Assembly: GCA_947457025.1 (NCBI GenBank)
Contig: CANGUI010000096.1
Location: forward strand, 1 to 6,777
DNA length: 6,777 nucleotides
DNA from: Flammeovirgaceae bacterium
GTDB taxonomy: Bacteria; Bacteroidota; Bacteroidia; Cytophagales; Cyclobacteriaceae
Direction of reading: 5' to 3'
Made by a program: the position numbers and the translations under genes. Of the stretch, positions 1 through 6,777 are shown in pieces (within the stretch, counting starts at the first letter, position 1; every line of letters begins with the position of its first letter). The notes beneath the pieces are model-generated. The model saw only the letters and a list, made by a program, of their open reading frames with translations, was not told the origin of the DNA and made no database searches.

Positions 1-1
1 A

Positions 2-757
2 AACGAGAAATTTGCCGTGATGGCAAGTTCACGGGAATTTAAAGCGGCCCATGCGGCGCCGCGTATGTACACCCACCATACTCAGGCTGGAGGCAGGATG
101 ATCCGCTTTAAAACGCCGGACGGAGGCGAAGCCAACGCCTACTTCCTGGAAGCAAAAGTAAAAACCACCAACTGGGTTTTCGTATTTCAGGAGTGGTGGG
201 GACTCAACGACAACATCAAACGTCAGGCTGAAGATTTCTATCATTCGCTCGGCAATGTACACGTGCTCGCCCTCGACATGTACGATGGCAAGCTGGCCAC
301 CGATCCGCAAACAGCCGGCCGCTACATGGGCGAGTTCAGGCAAGACCGCGGTAATGCCATCGTGCGGGGGGCACTGGCCTATGCAGGGGCAGATGCCAAG
401 GTGGGTACGGTGGGGTGGTGCTTCGGGGGCGGCCAGTCGCTTCAGGCTTCGCTCACCGCCGGCAAGCAAGCGGTGGCGTGTGTCATGTATTACGGTATGC
501 CAGAAGAAGATGTGGAAAAACTCAAAACCCTCAGCCCCGATGTGCTGAACATTTGGCCAACGCAGGACAAATGGATTAACAAAGCGGTGATGGACAAGTT
601 TGAAAAGAACATGGTTGAGGCTGGCAAAAAGCTTACGATCAAATCCTATGAAGCGGATCACGCGTTTGCCAACCCCAGCAACCCGCGCTACAATCAAGCG
701 GCGGCGGCAGACGCCTATCAGCACACGCTGGAGTTTTTTCGCACCCGCTTAAAATGA
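2..757 (+). CDS. Dienelactone hydrolase family protein (5'-partial)
   Basis: An alpha/beta hydrolase of the dienelactone hydrolase (carboxymethylenebutenolidase) family, which hydrolyses lactone or ester bonds with a Cys-His-Asp triad. Numbering from the GTG at 17, I see the glutamate motif FQEWWGLND (Glu59), the nucleophile elbow GWCFGGG (Cys135), PTQDKW (Asp184) and DHAFANP (His215), so the catalytic set looks intact. The frame stays open to the left edge (NEKFA precedes the GTG). The stretch around residues 5-20 resembles the linker that, in Bacteroidota homologues as I remember them, follows a signal or lipoprotein leader. The GTG at 17 and ATG at 20 are therefore probably internal codons, and the true start with any export signal lies outside the window. 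The gene converges on the photolyase-like gene, with 54 bp between the stop codons. The substrate cannot be read from sequence; chlorocatechol degradation should not be assumed, because no pathway partners are visible. Confidence 0.9.
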   Translation, partial: NEKFAVMASSREFKAAHAAPRMYTHHTQAGGRMIRFKTPDGGEANAYFLEAKVKTTNWVFVFQEWWGLNDNIKRQAEDFYHSLGNVHVLALDMYDGKLATDPQTAGRYMGEFRQDRGNAIVRGALAYAGADAKVGTVGWCFGGGQSLQASLTAGKQAVACVMYYGMPEEDVEKLKTLSPDVLNIWPTQDKWINKAVMDKFEKNMVEAGKKLTIKSYEADHAFANPSNPRYNQAAAADAYQHTLEFFRTRLK

Positions 758-759
758 TG

Positions 760-807
760 CGGGCTGCGTAAGGTATAGTTCACGGAAGCCAGTTCGCAAG
801 CAGCCCG
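760..807. terminator. Possible bidirectional terminator, 8-bp inverted repeat
   Basis: CGGGCTGC at 760-767 is the exact reverse complement of GCAGCCCG at 800-807, leaving a 32-nt loop. It fills the 54-bp gap between the stop codons of two convergent genes, where a shared terminator is expected. The stem is GC-rich, but the loop is long and neither strand has a clear U-tract after it (only a weak ATTTTAA on the minus side). Folding energy was not computed, so this is a positional argument with modest support. Confidence 0.3.
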
Positions 808-811
808 GTGC

Positions 812-2287
812 TTATTCCATTCGCTGTTCAGTCGTGTGAATCCGAAGAATACGTTCCGCTTCGGCGCGTACACCAGGATCGCTCTTCATGCGGTACAGTT
901 CGGATGCTGCCCGTTGATAGCTTTTTGCAATGTCAACTACCGGTAGCGGATAATCGCGGCCCGGCACAAATCCGTAGAGTTGCTGATCCAGGGCCGTCAC
1001 CGTCCAGGGTTCATGCACAAAGGGCACCGGAAGCGAGCGCAGTTCAGGAACCCAGGCCCGGATAAATTCGGCTTCAGGATCGTGTTCTTTGGATTGTTTC
1101 ACCGGATTATAGATCCGGATGGTATTGATGCCGGTTACACCAGCCTGCATTTGTACTTGTGGATAGTGTATCCCCGGCTCAAAATCGAGAAATTGCCTCG
1201 CCAGAAAAATGGCGCCCCGTTTCCAATGTAGCCAAAGGTGGTGGGTGAGGAAAGAGATGACCATCGCCCTCATCCGGAAATTCAGGTAGCCTGTAGCTTG
1301 TACACAACGCATGCAGGCATCCACCAGCGGGTATCCTGTTTGCCCGGCTTCCCAGGCCCGGTAATGTGCTTCATTCCAATCGGTGCGGAGTGAGTCGAAG
1401 CCACGGTTGACGTTCTCGAATTCCATCCGCTCTTCGCTTTCGAACTTCTGAATAAAATGACAATGCCACCGCAGCCGTGAGGCAAAACTGCGTAGCTGAA
1501 AAGCAAACGGTACTTGCGCCATGGCCTGGCGCGTGGCCTGCACCACTTGCCTGACCGACAGGTTGCCCCACGCCAGGTAAGGAGAAAGCCGGCTACAGGC
1601 CGTTCGGCTAGCCAACGGCTTGGAGATTGCCTGGTTATACAATGCCGCCCGGCCTCCAAAGAAAGTAGATAGGTAGGTGTGTGCTGCTGTCTCGCCACCC
1701 GGCTGAAACTGCGGGTTTGGTTGCACAATACCAGCCGGGAGGGGCGCGGCATTTACGCGTTGCTGTACCGCATGCGCCAGCGGTACAGCCTGGAGTTGCC
1801 TCCAGTCCACGTCCGCCACGGGTGCGTTCATCATGGCATGCCACCGGCGGGTCCAGTCTTTCCGGTTACGGATACCGCGTCGCACACCGGCATAATCACT
1901 CTCCAGCCAGCGAATGCCGCGGATGCGAAAAAATGTGCTCATGGTTTTATCACGTGCGTAGGTAACCGCAAGCCCGGTCTCGGCATAGCTGTAAACCGTC
2001 TCCACGGTGTAGTGCCGGGTAAGCGCATCGAAAACCACTTCTGCTGCCGCGTGTAAGGCGTATACCTGCGTGCCGAAGTTGGCCAGGCGCCGGTTCATAT
2101 CTTGCAAACTTTGCCATACAAACCGCCAATGGCGCACATCACTCTCCGCCGCTGCGAGCAGCACTGGCTCGAAAATGTAGACCAACAGCACGGGCAATCC
2201 GGCCTGAAGGGCATGCGCGAGAGGCTCATGGTCAGCCAGGCGTAAATCGCGCTTGAACCAGACCAGGTTGATCCGTGGATTATCCAT
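812..2287 (-). CDS. Photolyase/cryptochrome family flavoprotein, atypical flavin pocket
   Basis: A 491-aa member of the deoxyribodipyrimidine photolyase/cryptochrome family, which binds FAD and uses blue light for DNA repair or signalling. The N-terminal Rossmann-like antenna domain spans about residues 5-165 and opens with the diagnostic [13 protein letters not shown]. The FAD-binding helical domain spans about 200-480 and carries [13 protein letters not shown] (232-244), [13 protein letters not shown] (317-329), [10 protein letters not shown] (337-346), HWKRG (354-358) and RIYNPVKQS (391-399). The ATG at 2287 sits directly before the conserved first strand. The frame continues open upstream to a TTG at 2416, but those 43 residues look like nothing in the family. 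No Shine-Dalgarno is visible. Several residues expected of classical class I CPD photolyases are replaced (see findings), so repair activity should not be assumed. The length is normal and the gene looks intact. Family assignment is secure; the photolyase versus cryptochrome role is open. Confidence 0.93.
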   Translation of the reverse strand: MDNPRINLVWFKRDLRLADHEPLAHALQAGLPVLLVYIFEPVLLAAAESDVRHWRFVWQSLQDMNRRLANFGTQVYALHAAAEVVFDALTRHYTVETVYSYAETGLAVTYARDKTMSTFFRIRGIRWLESDYAGVRRGIRNRKDWTRRWHAMMNAPVADVDWRQLQAVPLAHAVQQRVNAAPLPAGIVQPNPQFQPGGETAAHTYLSTFFGGRAALYNQAISKPLASRTACSRLSPYLAWGNLSVRQVVQATRQAMAQVPFAFQLRSFASRLRWHCHFIQKFESEERMEFENVNRGFDSLRTDWNEAHYRAWEAGQTGYPLVDACMRCVQATGYLNFRMRAMVISFLTHHLWLHWKRGAIFLARQFLDFEPGIHYPQVQMQAGVTGINTIRIYNPVKQSKEHDPEAEFIRAWVPELRSLPVPFVHEPWTVTALDQQLYGFVPGRDYPLPVVDIAKSYQRAASELYRMKSDPGVRAEAERILRIHTTEQRME

Positions 2288-2627
2288 GGCTATGACAACA
2301 CCGCGGAACCGGAAAAGTTGGCAAAAAACTTCGGTACCATCGGATGCCGGAACAGATTTCAGAGCAGCATGCAGAGGAGAAAACCCGGTACTCACGAATG
2401 CCGAGGAGCAGAACAAGTTACGCGTATGCTGGGCGCGTTGGCTGAAGGAGCCATACCCGAAAATAGCGGGAGAGGTGTTGGCAAGAACGGAACGATCATG
2501 GTAGTCTGCGGTATTGTCTCCAAAATACGGATCACATTACGTGTTCCTCCCTAACATGGCACGTCCAACGTCACCTCGAAAGATGGCTGCTGTATGTTAA
2601 AGATATTTTTGAGGATGCGTTTTCGCA
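2288..2627. other. Intergenic region without a recognisable gene
   Basis: About 340 bp lie between the start of the photolyase-like gene and the stop of radA. The minus strand holds only very short ORFs with an ATG start (6-26 codons) plus the open upstream extension of the photolyase frame; the plus strand holds two ORFs under 85 codons that overlap each other and resemble no family I know. I looked for the small zinc-ribbon DUF2256 protein that sometimes accompanies photolyases, and found no convincing match. I also found no convincing Bacteroidota-type promoter close to the photolyase start, although one must serve that gene if it is not read from radA. Confidence 0.6.
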
Positions 2628-4010
2628 TTAGCCGCCCTGGAGCAGCGAACGAAGCAGATCCGGCAGTTTACCAAATGCGCATACCTCGATAGACGCCTGT
2701 GCGCGGCTTACAGTTTTTTCGTTATAGCGAGAGATAAAGATTTTACGAAAGCCCAGTTTCTCCGCCTCGCTGATCCGCTGATCAATCCGGTTCACTGCGC
2801 GCAGCTCTCCACCCAGACCCACTTCAGCTGCAAAGCAATACTTATCGGAAACGGGAATCTCCTCTAACGAAGAGATCAGCGAAACACACAATGCCAGGTC
2901 GATAGCCGGATCCTCAACATAAATTCCACCGGCCATGTTTACAAAGACATCTTGCGTACCCATCCGGAACCCGCAGCGTTTTTCGAGCACCGCCAACAAC
3001 ATGTTCAACCGCTTTGGATCAAAGCCCGTGCACGTGCGTTGTGGCGTACCATACGAAGCCGGACTGACGAGCGACTGAACTTCGATCAGCAGCGGCCGGT
3101 TCCCTTCCATAGTAGCACCGATGGTGGTGCCGCTGAGGGGCTCCTCTTTCTGTGAGATCAGAATCTCGGAGGGATTTGTTACCTGTCGCAGGCCGGAGCC
3201 CAGCATTTCGTAAATGCCGATCTCGCTGGTGGAGCCAAACCGATTCTTGGTTGTTCGTAAGATGCGGTAGGCCAGATGGCGATCCCCTTCAAATTGCAAC
3301 ACGGTATCCACCATGTGTTCAAGTACCTTGGGCCCCGCCAGCAGCCCGTCTTTGGTAACGTGGCCCACCAGAAAAACGGGAGTGTTGGTTTCCTTGGCAT
3401 ACTTCATTAATTCGCCGGCACATTGCCGCACCTGCGCCACACTGCCGGCAACCGATTCGAGTACGGGGGAAAACAACGTCTGAATCGAATCGATCACCAC
3501 GACGTCAGGTTGCAGTTCTTCGGCAGCCAGGAAAATATTCTTCAAGTTGGTTTCTGCCAGCATAAAAAAGTGCGGCGAGGTAGTGCCCGGCGCGATGCGT
3601 TCCGCGCGCATCTTGATTTGCTGATCACTCTCTTCGCCAGATACATACAACACTTTACGGTTGCTGAGCGCCAATCCAATCTGCAACATCAGGGTGGACT
3701 TCCCGATGCCCGGCTCTCCGCCTATGAGTACCAGTGATCCAGCAACAATGCCACCACCCAACACACGGTTTAGCTCGGTGTCAGGGGCAGGTATCCGCTG
3801 CTCCTCACCATTGGCAATCTGCGCCAGCGTCTTGGGGTGAACGGTTTTTCGGGTGTTATCCGATCGCCAGGTGTTCTTCTCGCTTTCCGGGCCCGCTACC
3901 ACCTCCTCCACGAAGGTATTCCAGCCGCCACAAGCCGGGCATTTGCCCAGCCACTTTGGCGACTCATACCCGCAGGTTTGGCAGAAAAAAAGGACTTTAG
4001 TTTTCGCCAT
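2628..4010 (-). CDS. radA: DNA repair protein RadA
   Basis: RadA (Sms) is a RecA-related, DnaB-like ATPase that promotes branch migration of recombination intermediates in the cytoplasm. The 460-aa length is typical. In order: an N-terminal four-cysteine zinc finger (CxxC at Cys10/Cys13 and Cys24/Cys27); a RecA-like ATPase core with Walker A GEPGIGKST at 98-106 and a Walker B strand ending VVVIDS with Asp174; the RadA signature KNRFG at 255-259; and a C-terminal Lon-protease-like domain from about 290 with EVGLGGELRAVNRIDQRI at 396-413. All motifs are intact. The ATG at 4010 is right because the zinc finger begins nine residues later. It is transcribed divergently from the DUF3857 pair across 136 bp. 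The photolyase-like gene lies downstream on the same strand, but the 340-bp gap makes an operon uncertain. No Shine-Dalgarno sequence precedes the start, as is usual in Bacteroidota. Confidence 0.98.
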   Translation of the reverse strand: MAKTKVLFFCQTCGYESPKWLGKCPACGGWNTFVEEVVAGPESEKNTWRSDNTRKTVHPKTLAQIANGEEQRIPAPDTELNRVLGGGIVAGSLVLIGGEPGIGKSTLMLQIGLALSNRKVLYVSGEESDQQIKMRAERIAPGTTSPHFFMLAETNLKNIFLAAEELQPDVVVIDSIQTLFSPVLESVAGSVAQVRQCAGELMKYAKETNTPVFLVGHVTKDGLLAGPKVLEHMVDTVLQFEGDRHLAYRILRTTKNRFGSTSEIGIYEMLGSGLRQVTNPSEILISQKEEPLSGTTIGATMEGNRPLLIEVQSLVSPASYGTPQRTCTGFDPKRLNMLLAVLEKRCGFRMGTQDVFVNMAGGIYVEDPAIDLALCVSLISSLEEIPVSDKYCFAAEVGLGGELRAVNRIDQRISEAEKLGFRKIFISRYNEKTVSRAQASIEVCAFGKLPDLLRSLLQGG

Positions 4011-4051
4011 ACCGGCTTTGTTGGGGATTTGGATGAACCTGATTCAACAAA

Positions 4052-4082
4052 CAAAACAACCAAAAAATTTCAGGGTGACAAA
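4052..4082 (-). promoter_or_regulatory. Weak candidate promoter for radA
   Basis: On the minus strand a TTTG (4082-4079) is followed after 19 bp by TTGTTTTG (4059-4052). This resembles the Bacteroidota primary sigma pattern of TTTG at -33 and TAnnTTTG at -7, but the usually conserved A of the -7 box is a T. It would put the transcript start near 4045, about 35 nt before the radA ATG. The region is T-rich on this strand, so a chance match is plausible. Confidence 0.27.
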
Positions 4083-4096
4083 TCCGGGTAGTTCTG

Positions 4097-4127
4097 TTTG
4101 CCGGAAAGAGGCAGATGAGTATCTTTC
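4097..4127 (+). promoter_or_regulatory. Candidate Bacteroidota-type promoter for the DUF3857 operon
   Basis: TTTG at 4097-4100, a 19-bp spacer, and TATCTTTC at 4120-4127 match the Bacteroidota consensus (TTTG at -33, TAnnTTTG at -7) at all but the last specified position. Transcription would begin near 4133, giving a leader of roughly 14 nt before the ATG at 4147. The spacing and the position directly ahead of a start codon support it; the match is by eye only. Confidence 0.45.
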
Positions 4128-4146
4128 CCATTGTTAACCTAAACGT

Positions 4147-6093
4147 ATGAAAAACACTTTTTTAAGCTTGTTTTTTTGTGTTGCCGTTGTGGCTCAGGCC
4201 CAGAAATCCCCGATCAAGTTTGGAGATATTCCAATGGAAGATCTGAAGATGGTGCAATACGATAAAGACACCTCCGCAGTGGCCGTTGTTTTGGAGGATT
4301 TTGGTCATGCCTACATTACAGTAACCTCGGTTCAGGTTTCCATGCAATATGAACGCCACACACGTATCAAAATCCTGAAAAAAGAGGGACTTTCGTGGGC
4401 AGATGCGAATATTCTGCTTTACCATAGCGGTTCTGCGGAAGACCGAATAACCACGCTGAAAGGTGCTTCATACAGGCTAGAAGGCGGTGAGATAATTGAA
4501 ACAAAAATGGAAAAGGGAAGCACGTTCAAAGAGCGTGTTAATCGAAACTTCAACGCCACAAAATTCACTATCCCCAATGCGAAAGTAGGTTCAGTCATTG
4601 AGTATGCCTACACGATAAACTCTGATTTTTACATCAACTTCCCGAACTGGCAGTTCCAGCGTACCATCCCGACTCGCCATAGTGAATATTATGCGTCTAT
4701 TCCGGATGTTTTCATTTTTGAAAAATACATGCAGGGGTATCTTTTGGCAACTACATACGAAGTCAAAGAAAAAAATTCAGCATCCCTTCCGGTGAAAATG
4801 CATCACTGGATCATTAAAGATGCACCAGCCTTCAAAAAAGAGCCCTTCATGACGTGTGAGGCCGATTTCGTCTCGAAGATAAATTTCGCACTTGCTTACA
4901 TAGACTCCCCTGGGCAACCAACGAAAGAAGTGATGGGTACGTGGCAAAAATTGAATGATGACTTATTGGAAAACGAAGATTTCGGCCGAGCCATTGAGCG
5001 CACCATGTTCCTGAAAGAAAAGGCCTTCGAGATTACTGCCGGCATCACGGACCCGCAAAAGAAGATGGAGGCGATCCATACGTATGTCAAGAAAAATATT
5101 GAGTGGGATGGGCAGGAGGATTATCTGCTCGGTAACCCCAAAAAGATCATGGAAGAAAAGAAGGGAACATCGGGCGATATCAACCTCATTCTAGCCTCCA
5201 TGCTGCAAAAAGTGGGGTTTGATGTGGACATGGTATTGCTGAGCACCCGCGATCATGGCTTCGTGCGCGAGCAGTTCCCCATGAGTAAGCAATTCAACTA
5301 TGTGGTATGCGGTGTCAATCTCGATGGTAAACGCTTCTTACTGGATGCCACCGAGCCCCTGCTGCCGTACAATATCCTGCCGGAGCGATGCCTGAACGGA
5401 AAAGGATTTGTTGTCTCCGCCACAAAGTCGGGCTGGATACCGATTGTGCCCCCGGCAAAAGAGCGGCATGTTATCAACACCGAGCTTACGATGCAGGATG
5501 ACGGAGAGCTCAGGGGCCAGGTTACCCAAATTCATGAAGGGTACGGAGCCTATGAAGCCCGCGAAGCGTTCAAGCAGCACGGCAAAGAGAAATTTGTAAA
5601 GGAATATGCGGCCGGGCGCGACTGGGCAATTGAGAAAAGTGAGTTGGCCGGCCATGAGGAGGTAGACAAACCCGCAAAAGAAGTTCTCACCGTATCCATT
5701 CAAGATCAGGCGACGGTAGCGGGCAACGTGATATACGTCAATCCTTTTGTTCGCGGCCAGTTAATGGAAAACCCTTTTCGATCGGAGAAACGGGAATATC
5801 CGGTTGACTTTGGCACACCCCGCGAGCAGATAATCATAGCAAAACTTAAACTGTCGGGGGGCTACGCCTTGGACGAGGTGCCCGCCAATAAACTCATCAT
5901 GCTCCCCGGCAACGCCGCCCGATTCACATTCAGCGTGTCGAAGCTCTCCCCCACCGAAGTGATGCTGACCAGCAATCTTCAGATTACAAAAAACTTGTTC
6001 ACCCAGGATGAGTACACAAAAATACGCGAATTCTATAACCAGGTGGTGGCTAAGCAGGCCGAACAGATCACCGTAAAAAAGATAGCCCCATGA
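4147..6093 (+). CDS. Exported DUF3857 / transglutaminase-like protein, catalytic residues lost
   Basis: A 648-aa protein with a clear signal peptide: Lys2, a hydrophobic core at 4-15, and a likely cut after AQA near residue 18. No lipobox is present, so the mature protein is probably periplasmic. A DUF3857 domain covers about 50-235. A transglutaminase-like fold follows at about 285-415, then a beta-rich C-terminal region (about 440-620) that may be DUF3858-like. In active transglutaminase-like enzymes the motif is GxCxD; here it reads KGTSGDIN, with Ser342 at the cysteine position. The expected His is Asn384 in QFNYVV, while the Asp survives in LLDAT (Asp400). Loss of Cys and His fits a binding or scaffold role. 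Related Bacteroidota proteins, as I recall them, often share this loss. The start lies just downstream of a candidate promoter; the stop overlaps the next gene by ATGA. The function of DUF3857 proteins is unknown to me. Confidence 0.9.
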   Translation: MKNTFLSLFFCVAVVAQAQKSPIKFGDIPMEDLKMVQYDKDTSAVAVVLEDFGHAYITVTSVQVSMQYERHTRIKILKKEGLSWADANILLYHSGSAEDRITTLKGASYRLEGGEIIETKMEKGSTFKERVNRNFNATKFTIPNAKVGSVIEYAYTINSDFYINFPNWQFQRTIPTRHSEYYASIPDVFIFEKYMQGYLLATTYEVKEKNSASLPVKMHHWIIKDAPAFKKEPFMTCEADFVSKINFALAYIDSPGQPTKEVMGTWQKLNDDLLENEDFGRAIERTMFLKEKAFEITAGITDPQKKMEAIHTYVKKNIEWDGQEDYLLGNPKKIMEEKKGTSGDINLILASMLQKVGFDVDMVLLSTRDHGFVREQFPMSKQFNYVVCGVNLDGKRFLLDATEPLLPYNILPERCLNGKGFVVSATKSGWIPIVPPAKERHVINTELTMQDDGELRGQVTQIHEGYGAYEAREAFKQHGKEKFVKEYAAGRDWAIEKSELAGHEEVDKPAKEVLTVSIQDQATVAGNVIYVNPFVRGQLMENPFRSEKREYPVDFGTPREQIIIAKLKLSGGYALDEVPANKLIMLPGNAARFTFSVSKLSPTEVMLTSNLQITKNLFTQDEYTKIREFYNQVVAKQAEQITVKKIAP

Positions 6094-6777
6094 TACTTTT
6101 TTGTTTCCTGTTTCTGCTGGGCACGCCACACGTTACCCCGGCCAAAGAATTCAAATACTCCGTCAGCACAATCCGCGAAGAAATGAAAAAGGATGTGAAT
6201 GCGGTAATGCGGATCAATCATGAAAAGTTTGTGATTGAATCACCCAAAAATGCTCGATTTAAAGTGCAACGGGCCATAACCATCCTCAACGATAAGGGGA
6301 ACAAATATGCCGTGGAGGTGATCGGCTACGACAAACTCGTGAAGGTAGCCTCCCTTTCGGCCACCATCTACAATGCCCTGGGCGAACCCATTAAACGAGT
6401 GAAGAATGCTGACATTCTTGACATGAGCGCTTTTGACGGATTTAGCCTGTACAGTGATAACCGAGTAAAAGTAGTCGACCTGACACAGGCGGAGTATCCC
6501 TACACAGTGGAAGTTGAGTATGAACTCGAGTACCGTGGCTTGCTGGCAATTCCCGGGTTTTATGTTCAGGATACAGAACCTGTTTCTATTGAAACGCAGT
6601 CGTTTGAACTGACTTTTCCGAACTCCTTGGAAGTGCGGTACAAGCAAATTCATTTCAGCCAGGTGCCTCAGACAACTACCGTGAACAATCTCAAAACACT
6701 ACATTGGGATTTTCGCGACCTTACTCCCTTAAAGCCGGAGCCGATGAGCGCCCGTCGGCGCGAATTACTGCCGCGTA
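6090..6777 (+). CDS. Second exported DUF3857 domain protein (3'-partial)
   Basis: A reading frame that starts at ATG 6090 and stays open to the right edge, giving 229 complete codons. The ATG overlaps the previous stop as ATGA, implying translational coupling. The start is well fixed: the nearest in-frame upstream stop is TAA at 6051, no ATG, GTG or TTG lies between, and the next ATG (6183) would remove the leader. Residues 1-18 form a hydrophobic leader (MILFCFLFLLG...), most likely a signal peptide, although it lacks the usual basic residues at its N-terminus. Residues about 45-205 have the DUF3857 pattern: a beta-rich stretch with RAITILNDKG, then DLTQAEYPYTVEVEYE and a TFPNSLEV segment. 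It aligns in general layout with the upstream neighbour but is clearly diverged. Any transglutaminase-like domain would lie beyond the window. The pair probably acts together outside the cytoplasm; the substrate is unknown. Confidence 0.85.
   Translation, partial: MILFCFLFLLGTPHVTPAKEFKYSVSTIREEMKKDVNAVMRINHEKFVIESPKNARFKVQRAITILNDKGNKYAVEVIGYDKLVKVASLSATIYNALGEPIKRVKNADILDMSAFDGFSLYSDNRVKVVDLTQAEYPYTVEVEYELEYRGLLAIPGFYVQDTEPVSIETQSFELTFPNSLEVRYKQIHFSQVPQTTTVNNLKTLHWDFRDLTPLKPEPMSARRRELLPR

Noticed and set aside
29..724. A 231-codon minus-strand ORF opposite the dienelactone hydrolase gene
   Set aside because: It is an antisense shadow; the plus-strand frame has a complete set of catalytic motifs and the antisense product resembles nothing known.
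1..757. Chlorocatechol degradation cluster suggested by the dienelactone hydrolase
   Set aside because: No dioxygenase, cycloisomerase or maleylacetate reductase is present, and this family has many members with unrelated or unknown substrates.
2288..2416. N-terminal extension of the photolyase-like protein to a TTG at 2416 (534 aa)
   Set aside because: The extra 43 residues resemble no photolyase leader, and the ATG at 2287 lies right before the conserved [10 protein letters not shown] strand.
2253..2554. Two overlapping short plus-strand ORFs (2253-2504 and 2318-2554), considered as a small gene such as DUF2256
   Set aside because: Neither has the paired cysteines and the PFxWRKKW pattern of DUF2256; one starts inside the photolyase gene, they overlap in different frames, and nothing family-like is visible.
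2615..2628. Small hairpin ATGCG-TTTT-CGCAT touching the radA stop codon, as a terminator
   Set aside because: The stem is only 5 bp with no U-tract on either strand, so it is likely to be chance.
812..4010. A dedicated light-response or DNA-repair island made of the photolyase-like gene and radA
   Set aside because: radA is a widespread housekeeping gene and the 340-bp gap argues against an operon; two genes on one strand are not enough to claim a system.
4017..4051. TTTGTTG / CAACAAA 7-bp inverted repeat in the radA leader, as an operator or leader hairpin
   Set aside because: Low-complexity T/G-rich sequence with a 21-nt loop; such a repeat is easily expected by chance and has no second copy nearby.

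Overview
The window looks like an ordinary stretch of chromosome from a member of the Bacteroidota, probably near the Cytophagales. This is inferred from several features: a pair of secreted DUF3857 proteins, a dienelactone hydrolase of the type with an N-terminal secretion or lipoprotein leader, starts without Shine-Dalgarno sequences, and a candidate promoter matching the Bacteroidota pattern TTTG - 19 bp - TAnnTTTG. No mobile element, tRNA, rRNA, CRISPR array or phage gene was seen.

Layout from left to right. (1) The 3' part of a dienelactone-hydrolase-family gene on the + strand; its reading frame is open through the left edge, so its true start is probably outside the window. (2) A short convergent gap with an 8-bp inverted repeat, then a photolyase/cryptochrome-family flavoprotein gene on the - strand (stop at 812, preferred start at 2287). 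(3) About 340 bp with no recognisable gene. (4) radA on the - strand (2628-4010), a complete DNA-repair ATPase. (5) A 136-bp divergent intergenic region with one reasonable and one weak promoter candidate. (6) Two DUF3857 genes on the + strand, overlapping by ATGA at 6090-6093. The first is complete, and its transglutaminase-like domain has lost the catalytic Cys and probably the His. The second runs off the right edge.

How the genes relate. RadA (branch migration in recombination) and the photolyase/cryptochrome (blue-light repair or sensing) share a strand, but the long gap between them argues against tight co-transcription. The DUF3857 pair is almost certainly one operon encoding two exported proteins that may act together; their biochemical role is unknown to me.

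I do not see a clearly new multi-gene system. The points most worth a second look are the photolyase-like protein, whose flavin pocket and electron-transfer residues differ from classical CPD photolyase, and the translationally coupled pair of exported DUF3857 proteins, one carrying a degenerate transglutaminase fold.
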